Origin: Hortaea werneckii
Lineage: Eukaryota; Ascomycota; Dothideomycetes; Mycosphaerellales; Teratosphaeriaceae
NCBI GenBank assembly: GCA_037044905.1
Contig: JBAOKB010000147.1
Coordinates: 1-64,000 of the forward strand
Direction of reading: 5' to 3'
Length of the DNA: 64,000 nucleotides
This document shows, piece by piece, positions 1 to 8,521 of the stretch. A program made the translations under genes and the position numbers. The number at the start of each line of letters is the position of its first letter. Position 1 is the first letter of the stretch. Below the pieces are notes generated by a model. It did not search any database and had not been told where the DNA came from. It saw only the letters and a program-made list of their open reading frames with translations.

Positions 1-36
1 TTAAACGTAACTTGGTTTGTTCCCTGAACAGCACCT
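1..36 (+). other. Untrimmed Oxford Nanopore native barcode (NB08) and flanks
   Basis: Positions 5-28 agree over 24 nt with nanopore native barcode 08 as I remember it (starts ACGTAACTTGG, ends TTCCCTGAA). Positions 1-4 (TTAA) are the end of the usual 5' barcode flank, and 29-36 (CAGCACCT) are its usual 3' flank, after which the telomere repeat begins directly. This is library sequence, not genome. It shows that the end read was ligated at or very near the physical chromosome end. Confidence 0.93.
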
Positions 37-157
37 AACCCTAACCCTAACCCTAACCCTAACCCTAACCCTAACCCTAACCCTAACCCTAACCCTAACC
101 CTAACCCTAACCCTAACCCTAACCCTAACCCTAACCCTAACCCTAACCCTAACCCTA
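35..157 (+). repeat. Telomere, about 20 CCCTAA repeats
   Basis: An uninterrupted array of CCCTAA hexamers, the C-rich strand of a TTAGGG telomere, in the orientation expected for a left chromosome end. It is perfect throughout and directly abuts the barcode on one side and unique subtelomeric sequence on the other. About 120 bp is a typical length for a filamentous ascomycete telomere. Confidence 0.98.
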
Positions 158-283
158 TGCCTCCGGCGGCCCTGGCGTCGGCGCCCTGAACGGCTTCCCC
201 TTTCCTTTTCTCTCTCTTTTTCCTCCCGACAATTGGAACCCTCTTGCCTCCGGCGGCCCTGGCGTCGGCGCCCTGAACGGCTT
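158..283 (+). repeat. Subtelomeric direct repeat, two 39-bp copies
   Basis: The GC-rich unit at 158-196 (starts TGCCTCCGGCGG, ends GAACGGCTT) recurs without change at 245-283, an offset of 87 bp. A pyrimidine-rich spacer of 48 bp lies between. The first copy abuts the telomere directly. This looks like a telomere-associated sequence. No coding function is visible. Confidence 0.85.
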
Positions 284-325
284 GCTCTCTCTTTTACATT
301 TCACTAACATTTCGCCCTGTACTAG

Positions 326-339
326 CTAACCCTAACCCT
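326..339 (+). repeat. Short interstitial telomeric repeat
   Basis: CTAACCCTAACCCT, just over two telomere units in the same orientation as the terminal array, lies about 170 bp inside the telomere and 34 bp before the end of the helicase gene. It may be a relic of earlier telomere healing or recombination. Confidence 0.75.
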
Positions 340-372
340 CAGCCTCCTTCCTCCCTCCTGCCCTCTTCTATC

Positions 373-3300
373 TCAGCTTATATGATACACCATTCTCACC
401 AACTCGTTCGTTTCCATCATGTTCGTCGCCCGCTTCCGGATCACCCACCTCCATAGTCGGCCCCATTCGTCCTCTTCCAACCCTCCCCCCTCCCAAAATC
501 CCAAACTCCTCTCCATCTCCCCCTCTACCCACCCCCACTCCCACTCCTTTCCCTCCCTCTCTTCCCTCCCCCACATCCTTTGGCTGATTACCGCCCCTCC
601 TATGTCCTCCATCACTCCCTTGTATTGGCATCCTGCCCCCGCAACTCCGCTTCGCTGATATCCTGCCGTTTTACTCCCGCACGCCGCCGTCTTCTCTTCC
701 CATCTTTGACATATGCTCTGCGGCACCCAGCAGAAATTGCACCCGCTGAATCGAGCCATCTGTAGCCGCTTCATCCTCTTCTTCACTTCCGCCATCCTCT
801 CCCCTGCCTCCTTCCCGTGCCCTCTGCACTCTTCCCACCCTCGAGCCCTTTTCGCCCGTTGTATCTGCCCTTGCGCCCAGCACACCGAACACCCTACCTT
901 CGTCCAATCCTCTAGCCTCTTCACCATCTCGTCTCTGTCTATCTCTCTGCTAGCCCTCTCCGCTAACCTCGACCTCTTCTGCGCTTGCACTCTTTCTCCA
1001 TCTCTACTCATTCCTGTCCTCGCCTCGTTTATGCTTCGCTCCCTCTCCTCTCTCTCTCCTATACTTCTTGCCCTCTTTAGCCCTCTTCCTTCCTTTGCTG
1101 CCTCTTCACACTCATCCCCAGCTTCGGCCAACCCTGACCCTGATTCTCCCTCGTCGTCAACGTTGTCCGTACCTAACTCTGAGCCTCTCGGTGTTCCATC
1201 CTCGCTACCTTGTTCCATCGGCTCTGACCCTGACCCGTCTGCTTCCTCTTGCTCCCTCCTTCTATGCTGCTGTGATGGAACGAACCCCCCTGTCCTCACT
1301 ACAACCCTCGCCCTCCTTCCCGTTCTTGTTAACCCTCTACATACATCACACACTTTCTCTCCGTTCTCGCATCCGATCCTGTCCGCCCTCCCATCCATCT
1401 CCCTGTCTAACACAACCCTCCTACACTTCTCCCCTTCCAGATATTCGTGCATCCCCCTTTCCATCACGAATCCCTTCTCCAAGATTTTCCGACCCCCTAC
1501 TGTGTTGTAGCCTCTCATTAAGATCGCCTCGCTTGCCTCTCCATCTCTTCCTGCCCTTCCACTTTCCTGTGCGTAATCCCTCACCAATTCCTTCACTCCC
1601 ACGTGTACCACCACCCTGATGTGTGGTGCATCCACCCCCATTCCCATCGCTGTCGTCGCCGCGAACACTCTGTGCGTCCCCTTGACCAGCTGTTCCAGAA
1701 TCTTCCTTTTCATTTCTTCGTCTCCGACCCTCCTGTAGTACACTGGACACCTCAGCACTTCTCCAATCTTCTTGCACTGCTCTACCCTCCGGCAGTACAC
1801 TATGATCTGTCCCTCCTCGTGTTCTTCCAGTTTCTTTCTTACCAACTCCGCTACCCTCTCCTCTTCTTCTCGCCGGTCGTACTCGACCACCTGGTAAGCG
1901 ATGTTCCTCCTCGTCGTCGAGTCTCTTATCATCCGTACCGTCCTCTTCTCCAAGCCCATCGCTTCGAGCCAGCTCGACTCTTCCTTCGGTGGCAACGTTG
2001 CCGTGAGATACACCATCTGGCATCCCTTCCTGGCGAACTCCGCTAGCTCGAGCACTTTCGGCCTCCATGTCTCTGTCGAGTCCAGAACGATGTGGCTCTC
2101 GTCGACTACTATCCTGTCTAGCTCTCCGGTAGCTAGCTTGTCGTTGATGAACCTGTTGAACGCCTTCGTTACTGCGCTCTCGGGTGTTACTAGCACGATC
2201 CTCGCGTGCCTGGCGCTCTGGTCGGGCCATCTCCCGGCGTTGAGTCCGATCTCCTTGCATCTCCTCTCTAGATCGCTCCTTAGCGATATCAACGGCACCA
2301 CTACCACCGTCACCCCTCCGACTGAGCAGAATGCCGGTAGCATGAACATCAGACTCTTGCCTCCTCCGGTCCTCATGACCATTACTACCTTCGGCTCGCC
2401 CGATACGATTGCCTTTAGCCCTTCCAGTTGTGAGCCTCTAAATGAAGCGTTCGGCCCCAGCATTTCCCTCAGACTCACGTTCAAGTCTGCCCTCCTCAAC
2501 TTCGCCCACCTCTCTTCTTCTACCATCTTCCTGTATTTCTCCAGATCGATCGTCGGCTTTCCATTACCTGTCGCAGTGGACGGCCACCTGATGAAGTGGT
2601 GCCATGACACGCTCACCTTTCTGAACGATGCCTGCTCGGACTGCGTGCTGAACGGGTTCTCTGTCGTCAAGATCCCGTAGATCAACTCTTCCATCCTTTT
2701 ACTGTGTCCGGATTGCATCTGCCTATCTTCTGTTGTTACTCCTTCGTACAACCGATCGAGCTGTTTTGTCACTTCTTCCTCTGGGCAGTGTACCCTTTGG
2801 ATGGCTGGGTATAGCTGCCTCCATGTCGACGGCGTTACAAAGAATCCGGCCTGGCATTTTGATAGCTCCCTCTTCATCACCCTCTTCAGCCTCTCTGTGT
2901 TCCAGAAGCCGTCTATGCTGAGTGCCTGCAGCTTGCCCTCTTTCGCTTTTCCTCCATTCCTCGGCCTGCTTCGCGCCTCCCTCCCACTGACCATCCGATC
3001 TCCTGCCGTTCCTTCGTCATCACCTCCATCCGCCTCGCTTTCACTGCTCGGGCTTGTGCTCGATTCGCTCTCGCTTCCTGAACTGCCCTCTTCCCCGTCG
3101 CTTTCCCTTCCTCCTTCTTCGCTCCCACTCTCCTCCTCCTCCCTGACTCCGTCGACCTCGCCTTCCCATTTCTTTTCCGGCTCCGGCTCCCACAGATATT
3201 TGCTGAAGTCGAACTCGCCCCTGACTTCCCACCTGAGCATGTGCACGAACGGTTCCACTAGCCACAAATGGTACACCAACAGCTTTCCCACCTCTTGCGG

Positions 3301-5475
3301 CAGATACCTGTGGATTATCTTCGCTTCGCCGCTCTTGCTGTAGCCTTTGTGGTAGCCCGTCACCAGCTCGACCATGCCATTGTCAACAAAAACACCCCTC
3401 TGCGCTCGCGCACTCTCTCCGTTCTCGGTCCTGATGCTGACAACTTCCGTCCCTCTGGCTGGAGCTCCCCCTGCCATGTGACACAACACTATCAGCTCCT
3501 CCTTGAACAGAGTCACCTCCCGGAAGTACTGCTCCACCTTGGTCGTGTTCCACTTTAGCTCACTCCTGTCCCTCACTTCACTCATGTCGATATTTTGTAG
3601 AAAGTACTTGGTTATTCGGTCCTCTCTCATGGCCCGGCTCCACAACCACTTCCTGCTCTCCACGTCTTTCCCGTCCGGCCTCCTGACTCTGCCCAAGACT
3701 TCATCGTTTCTCTCATCGTCCAAGAAGCTCCAACCCTCGGTGAGATCGCTTGGGTTGTCGAACAGTCTGTCCAGATGCAAGATCGGCAGTTCCTCCTCTT
3801 GCTGTAAGAACATCAACCGCTTCGTGAGCCTCCCCAGACACCTTTCCCACAGCGAGTGTAGTGCATCTCTGAGATCTCCCATGCTGAAGCTGATCTTGTC
3901 GATGGCGACCTGTTGGCATCTGTTCATCCAAGTGACCCGTGCCCCGGCTTTCTCCGTGAACCTGATCCTCATTCCAAAAGTCTTCATGTGCAAGACCCTG
4001 TCCATCGGGCTCGCTGGTCCCCCGTATTCCTGAAGACACAACAGCCTGGGCACCATATCGTGCACCCCTTCTACAATGCTGACCGCTTCTTTTCTCGCCT
4101 CACTCTCACCTATCCCGGCTCCGATCAGCCGGTCGATGTCGTCTTGCCTCTGCTTGTAAGCCATGAACACCACCAGAGCCTTACAGACCGTGACGATGGC
4201 CGCCAGCTTCGGCGTGAAGTTGAACACGCTTACCCATCCTGCGTCTTCGGTGTCCAAGCCGAGAACTGCCAATGCGGACAGAAAGCCGCTTTGGAACTCG
4301 TCGTCTAGCAGCTCCTGGTCGAGCATGCTGGCCCAGAAAAGAACGATGGACCATTGTAACTCGTCTTCGCAGACCTTTCTGGCTCCCTTGTCTAGAGCGG
4401 CGGTCTCTCGTCTGGCGAGACTTTGCATTGCTCCCAGCCTCCTCGCTTGCCCATCCGTCAACGTGTAGTCTGGCTTGTTCTCCCATGTCTGACTCCTCCA
4501 AAGATATCTCAGCATTGATACCCAGACCCTGGAGTATTTCTTCTTCGTACTGGCCTCGTGTTTGCTGTAGAATGGAGTCTCGTTGTTCGCGGCCCCGGTT
4601 TCCTTCCTGTTCACGTAGTGAAGAGCGGACCTTGGGATCGTCCGCGGACTGCTGACGTCCATGGCCTTCTTGATCACCCTGCCGGTCGCTCTGCAAGCTC
4701 TCTCGATCGCCTCCTCTTCTTCATCCACGCTCTCTATCCCCCGCTCGTCCGCCTCAAGCTTTGGCGCCGCACTTAGACTAGCCCGTAGCTCTTCTTTCTC
4801 AAACCCAGCCAGATGGTGAGCCCAGCTGGTGTGTTCCAGCCATGGATCCATTTCAGACCTGACATTGCTGACGTTCACCTTCCTGTGATGGTGCGCCTCC
4901 CGCAGCTTCCTCTTGAGTCCATCGGCTACCTCATCTGTCAACTTCTGCGCCCTGTCCTCGGGCTCGCAGCCATGACCGCCTCCTAGCATCCGTGGCGCTG
5001 GCGGTAGCACTTTAAAGAGCTTAGTCCACTGCGCATACTTGAAGAATCTCTGACAGCAGTGACCTTCCGTGAACGGCTGGTTTGCGGCGGGTCGACTCCT
5101 CAAACTCCCTCGACCTCCTCTGCTTTTGGCGCTGTTCCAGCCGTGTTCCTTTCTACAGTGCGCCTCGATCCCCTTTTTACTCTCCCTCAGCAACCCGCAC
5201 GCTTTGCACTGTGAGCATTGCTCGATGACCGGGCCGAGCTCCTGGATCGCTTCCTGTTCGGCGGCGGGGTACACGACGTCTTCTGACCTATAAGCGACGT
5301 GGTCGAGTTTTTCCACTTGTTCGATTATTCCTTTCCTAGTGCTCACTGTTAGCGTCTGGTGACTTTGGCTGAGATGCGCCTTGATTTGGTCTGGAACCAC
5401 TGCAAACTTGCAATCTCTACAAACGATGATTTGAAAATTCTGGAAGTGTACGAACAGACTCTCAAAAGCGTCCAT
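373..5475 (-). CDS. Telomere-linked RecQ-family helicase (TLH), intact
   Basis: A single uninterrupted reading frame of 1700 codons without introns, transcribed toward the telomere. The N-terminus has a C2H2-like finger (C19, C22, H34, H39) and a second Cys/His cluster near residues 85-113. A long middle region contains an acidic Ser/Glu tract near 750-820. The helicase core shows Walker A TGGGKS (1036-1041), motif II DESH (1125-1128), motif III TATLP, and motif VI QESGRAGRDG (about 1303-1312). The C-terminal part has Cys pairs such as CDVC and CSVC. This order, finger region plus RecQ core, and the position a few hundred bp from a telomere are typical of fungal TLH genes, which are proposed to help maintain chromosome ends. 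Every core motif is present, so the protein could be active. The start is the first ATG of the frame. Strand bias is strong, with the coding strand purine-rich. Confidence 0.93.
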   Translation of the reverse strand: MDAFESLFVHFQNFQIIVCRDCKFAVVPDQIKAHLSQSHQTLTVSTRKGIIEQVEKLDHVAYRSEDVVYPAAEQEAIQELGPVIEQCSQCKACGLLRESKKGIEAHCRKEHGWNSAKSRGGRGSLRSRPAANQPFTEGHCCQRFFKYAQWTKLFKVLPPAPRMLGGGHGCEPEDRAQKLTDEVADGLKRKLREAHHHRKVNVSNVRSEMDPWLEHTSWAHHLAGFEKEELRASLSAAPKLEADERGIESVDEEEEAIERACRATGRVIKKAMDVSSPRTIPRSALHYVNRKETGAANNETPFYSKHEASTKKKYSRVWVSMLRYLWRSQTWENKPDYTLTDGQARRLGAMQSLARRETAALDKGARKVCEDELQWSIVLFWASMLDQELLDDEFQSGFLSALAVLGLDTEDAGWVSVFNFTPKLAAIVTVCKALVVFMAYKQRQDDIDRLIGAGIGESEARKEAVSIVEGVHDMVPRLLCLQEYGGPASPMDRVLHMKTFGMRIRFTEKAGARVTWMNRCQQVAIDKISFSMGDLRDALHSLWERCLGRLTKRLMFLQQEEELPILHLDRLFDNPSDLTEGWSFLDDERNDEVLGRVRRPDGKDVESRKWLWSRAMREDRITKYFLQNIDMSEVRDRSELKWNTTKVEQYFREVTLFKEELIVLCHMAGGAPARGTEVVSIRTENGESARAQRGVFVDNGMVELVTGYHKGYSKSGEAKIIHRYLPQEVGKLLVYHLWLVEPFVHMLRWEVRGEFDFSKYLWEPEPEKKWEGEVDGVREEEESGSEEGGRESDGEEGSSGSESESSTSPSSESEADGGDDEGTAGDRMVSGREARSRPRNGGKAKEGKLQALSIDGFWNTERLKRVMKRELSKCQAGFFVTPSTWRQLYPAIQRVHCPEEEVTKQLDRLYEGVTTEDRQMQSGHSKRMEELIYGILTTENPFSTQSEQASFRKVSVSWHHFIRWPSTATGNGKPTIDLEKYRKMVEEERWAKLRRADLNVSLREMLGPNASFRGSQLEGLKAIVSGEPKVVMVMRTGGGKSLMFMLPAFCSVGGVTVVVVPLISLRSDLERRCKEIGLNAGRWPDQSARHARIVLVTPESAVTKAFNRFINDKLATGELDRIVVDESHIVLDSTETWRPKVLELAEFARKGCQMVYLTATLPPKEESSWLEAMGLEKRTVRMIRDSTTRRNIAYQVVEYDRREEEERVAELVRKKLEEHEEGQIIVYCRRVEQCKKIGEVLRCPVYYRRVGDEEMKRKILEQLVKGTHRVFAATTAMGMGVDAPHIRVVVHVGVKELVRDYAQESGRAGRDGEASEAILMRGYNTVGGRKILEKGFVMERGMHEYLEGEKCRRVVLDREMDGRADRIGCENGEKVCDVCRGLTRTGRRARVVVRTGGFVPSQQHRRREQEEADGSGSEPMEQGSEDGTPRGSELGTDNVDDEGESGSGLAEAGDECEEAAKEGRGLKRARSIGEREERERSINEARTGMSRDGERVQAQKRSRLAERASREIDRDEMVKRLEDWTKVGCSVCWAQGQIQRAKRARGWEECRGHGKEAGERMAEVKKRMKRLQMARFSGCNFCWVPQSICQRWEEKTAACGSKTAGYQRSGVAGAGCQYKGVMEDIGGAVISQRMWGREEREGKEWEWGWVEGEMERSLGFWEGGGLEEDEWGRLWRWVIRKRATNMMETNELVRMVYHIS

Positions 5476-5765
5476 GGTGTATTAGCTGTCGAGCAACGTG
5501 TCTGTCCTGATGTTTCGGTCGGCGGCCTCGCCTGGGCTCAGCTGCACCGACCCCTGTCACAGAATTTTCGCGATCCCTGTCGCGATGGCGCGGTCACACA
5601 TGATGGGGTTGAACGTTAGCTACATGCTACAAGAGTCGGTGGTCTTGCTGGGTGCTTTTCTGCACCTTTGTTGGTGTATTTCTATCTACCCTACCTCTTC
5701 GCGAGCGTCCAGCCTGCGCTTCCGGCGGTCCCTCAATTCCAGCCGAACCGCCGTTACGCCCGCCG
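5476..5765. other. Region upstream of the helicase gene, no gene seen
   Basis: About 290 bp between the helicase start codon and the interstitial telomere repeat. It presumably carries the TLH promoter. I see no TATA box or open coding frame of its own; the tail of the disrupted GH3 reading frame stops at 5627. Confidence 0.5.
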
Positions 5766-8521
5766 ACCCTAACCCTAAGCCTTTGCGAGCGGAACTTCAC
5801 ACAGAATGTCGGGATTTTCGAACCGCGATAACAATTCACCACGCGGGTCTCCCGCTCCGATGTTGAAAACTCACGAGTAAAGTGCCTACGGATTGGAAAC
5901 TCACCGAGTTTGAAACGATTCCGACCGGTACTTTTCATTCCTTCTGCCCCCGGTTTTTCATGGAATCTGCCCCCTCCGGCGAATTCGGTGGCCCGTGCCC
6001 CCCACGCATTATCATGGAATCCGCCCCGGATTCTTTGAAGGATTGAGGGTAGGGTAGGCTGCAAGTATGCCGTCTTTTCGAACCCACGGAGAGGCGTAAC
6101 GCCCTCCGGCTCATTTGGACGGCGAACGTACAACTGTGCTACTTCAGCTGCGGCGACTGATCCTGTATTGGTGATGGTGGCCGACACAGTAGCAACGGTA
6201 TCGAATAGTGATGCCACACCGCCGGGTACCTTGACGTCCACATTCGGAGGTGCCGAAGCTGGTGCCGGACCATGCTTCCAAGAGACAGAGACGTCCGAGT
6301 AAGAGAAGCTTGTATAGGTCAGACCGTATCCAAAGGCGTAGCGTGGCTTGATTTCATTTGACTGGAAGTATTTGTAGTCAAACTCGCTGGGGTTGGACAG
6401 ATTTGCTGATGGCGCGGCCTCCGGTGTAACGACGGGGTATAGCAAACTTCCGAAATCCTCTGCCTTGCAAGGAATGGTGTAAGGGAGGCGACCAGTCGGC
6501 GAAGTTTCGCCGAAGAGAAGGCTGACAAGAGCGCGGCCTGAATCTTGGCCAGGAAGGTGACCCATCATGATTGCAGTAATATTCGGGTGATCGGCGAAGT
6601 CAAGCGTGCGCTGGCCGGCGTTGTGGATGACGACGATGGTGTTGCTACAATTCGCAGCCACGTTCGTGACCAGCTCGTCTGAGGCAGGATCGGCGACGCC
6701 AGCGCGATCATTTCCCTCAGACGCATAATCGTTGATAAAAACAAGACAGGCGTCTGCCTCTGCGTTGACGGAAGGATTGGTCTCAGACGCATTAAAGTTC
6801 CACTCAAGGATAGTACCGTCCATCTCGGCTTTCGCAGCAAGGGCTGAGTAAGGCTATACAGAGTCAGTTCGAATCTTGTGGACGGTAATACGGTAACGGT
6901 GTAGTGTGTTACTCACCGTGCTCACATACGGGGGAGAGTTACCTCCGCTGCCCCCTCCAACCCAGAGGTTGCCAAGTGTGGCCGCCTGAGAGTAGCGAAT
7001 CTCCTGGAACAGCATACCACGGAGCTCGTCATCAGACTCCTCAAGGTCAAGGGCGGAGGTTCCAAAGTTCCAGTCATTGAAACCCGACGGATTTGGCATC
7101 AGGACAGGGGGCAGCGTCGCATCATAGCCATATAGGTTGAGAATCTTAGGCGTCTTCAGAGGTAAGGCGCCGTCGTTCTTGACAAGAACATGGCCCTCGA
7201 GGGCAGCCTGGTAGATCGAAGCTTTGGCAGCGGGGTCGCGAGCCTCAACAGTGTCGTGTGGAAAGTTGTATCCGTCGTCCGCGAGGCCAAATCCGGGCTC
7301 GCCCTCGACATCGTCAAAATTGACATAGAACCAAGAAGCCACGATGCGTCGACCCATGTCCCGCAGTCTACTCTCCGGCAGAGTACCATTGCGCACGGAC
7401 ATCTCCAGGTTTCCACCATCCCACTTACCTCTGCTGTTCGGCATGGCAACATCAAGGCCAGATGCAGCACTCGGCCATCCAGTATACTGCGCACCCCAAT
7501 CGGAGACGACAAATCCAGGGAAGTTCAGTTCATCTTTGAGTAGATCGTTGAGCAGGTCGCTGCTCTCGCAAGAGTACTCTCCATTAACTTGCTGATATGC
7601 ACCCATCACTGAGCCAGCTCCTGCGTGAACAGCATCCTGGAAAGGCCACATGTAAAGTTCATGGATGTCGTTATCGGTGATGATACTGTCGAAAGCAGGA
7701 ATGGTGACGTTGTTGTCATTGGTAATGGGATTGCGGAACAGCTCCTGCTCATTTCCGAGAAAGTGTTTGACGTCTGCTGTTACTGAGAGTTGCATGCCGG
7801 AGACCATCTGCGAGCCCAGCTGGCCTTGGAGGTATGGATCAGCGCCGAAAGCCTGCGCAAGATTTAGTATGTTGGCCAATCCGGACGGCAGGGAAATAGC
7901 TTACCTCCCAGTTGCGACCACCTGTTGCAACTCGACCAATGGGTCCAACACAGACGCTCAAAGCTGTGTCGACTACTCGGGACGTCAGTCGATGGCTCGA
8001 CAGGCTGTCATTCGAAGTCGTCTACTCACCTCCCTTGTGTCTGAATTCGCCACCCATGTACAAGCCTCGCTCGTAGGCAAGTTTGCGGTTGAAGCTAGCC
8101 GCGGCATGGATACCAGCGGGATATGCGTTGACAAAGGTAGTACCTCGAACACCCGCAGGGCCGTCAGCTAGACAGATGCCCGGAAATCCAAGTCGGGACA
8201 CGGAACCAGTCAGTCCTGAGCAGCCCATCGTGTCCGACTGGCCAAGTGTAACATTCGCCACTTCCTCCAAGGTCATCTGCTGTACCAGCTCATCGGCTCG
8301 GGCAATGGCAGTATCCCATCGCTGCTTGACGTCTGCGGAGCATGGTCAGCTGCGGTCATCCCTGGTGACAAGATAGTGGATCATATACTTGAGAATTGGC
8401 CTTCTGTCATATGGCTCTTTTGCCAACCCGGCTGGCTGTGATCTCCATGCCCGCGGCGTGGAAAGGCTTCAGAGCCGCCGAGAAAGAGCAACGAGGCGGC
8501 GAGGAGAGACTTTGCGGCCAT
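5627..8521 (-). CDS. GH3 family beta-glucosidase, secreted, 3' end replaced by subtelomeric sequence
   Basis: Five exons by splice signals and phase: 8521-8389, 8332-8030, 7972-7905, 7852-6917, 6853-5627. The N-terminus MAAKSLLAASLLFLGGSEA is a signal peptide. The GH3 N-terminal barrel shows LADGPAGVRG, GGRNWE and DVKHFLGNEQE; the nucleophile Asp is in VVSDWG (about residue 286). The C-terminal domain follows (GHLPGQDSGRAL, GETSPTGRLPYT, YAFGYGLTYTSF), then the start of the fibronectin-like domain (SATITNTGSVAAAEVAQLYV, PLRGFEKTAYLQP). After about residue 745 (near 6057) similarity to the family stops, where a normal protein would still have roughly 50-80 residues of this domain. The frame instead runs about 140 codons into subtelomeric DNA. 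The enzyme would hydrolyse beta-glucosides outside the cell, but loss of the fibronectin-like strands may destabilise it. Confidence 0.87.
5766..5778 (+). repeat. Interstitial telomeric repeat at the inner edge of the helicase block
   Basis: ACCCTAACCCTAA, two telomere units in the same orientation as the terminal array. Together with the repeats at 35-157 and 326-339 it brackets the helicase gene, as expected if the helicase block had been added onto an older chromosome end. Confidence 0.8.
5957..6027. repeat. GC-rich subtelomeric repeat, two partial copies
   Basis: The motif TCATGGAATC(T/C)GCCCC occurs near 5958-5973 and again near 6012-6027, about 54 bp apart, in a C-rich stretch. It lies in the segment that replaces the normal 3' end of the GH3 gene and looks like repeated subtelomeric sequence. 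Confidence 0.55.

Noticed and set aside
17..307. An open frame of Thr-Leu repeats across the telomere
   Set aside because: It is the translation of CCCTAA repeats plus subtelomeric sequence, not a gene.
713..1619. Long + strand frames rich in Ser, Leu and Pro opposite the helicase gene
   Set aside because: They are the complement of a strongly purine-biased coding strand and carry no domains; the minus-strand helicase explains the sequence.
6855..6900. A GTTCGAATC string resembling a tRNA T-loop
   Set aside because: No cloverleaf, acceptor stem or promoter boxes around it; it lies in a GH3 intron. No tRNA, rRNA or CRISPR array was found elsewhere by eye.
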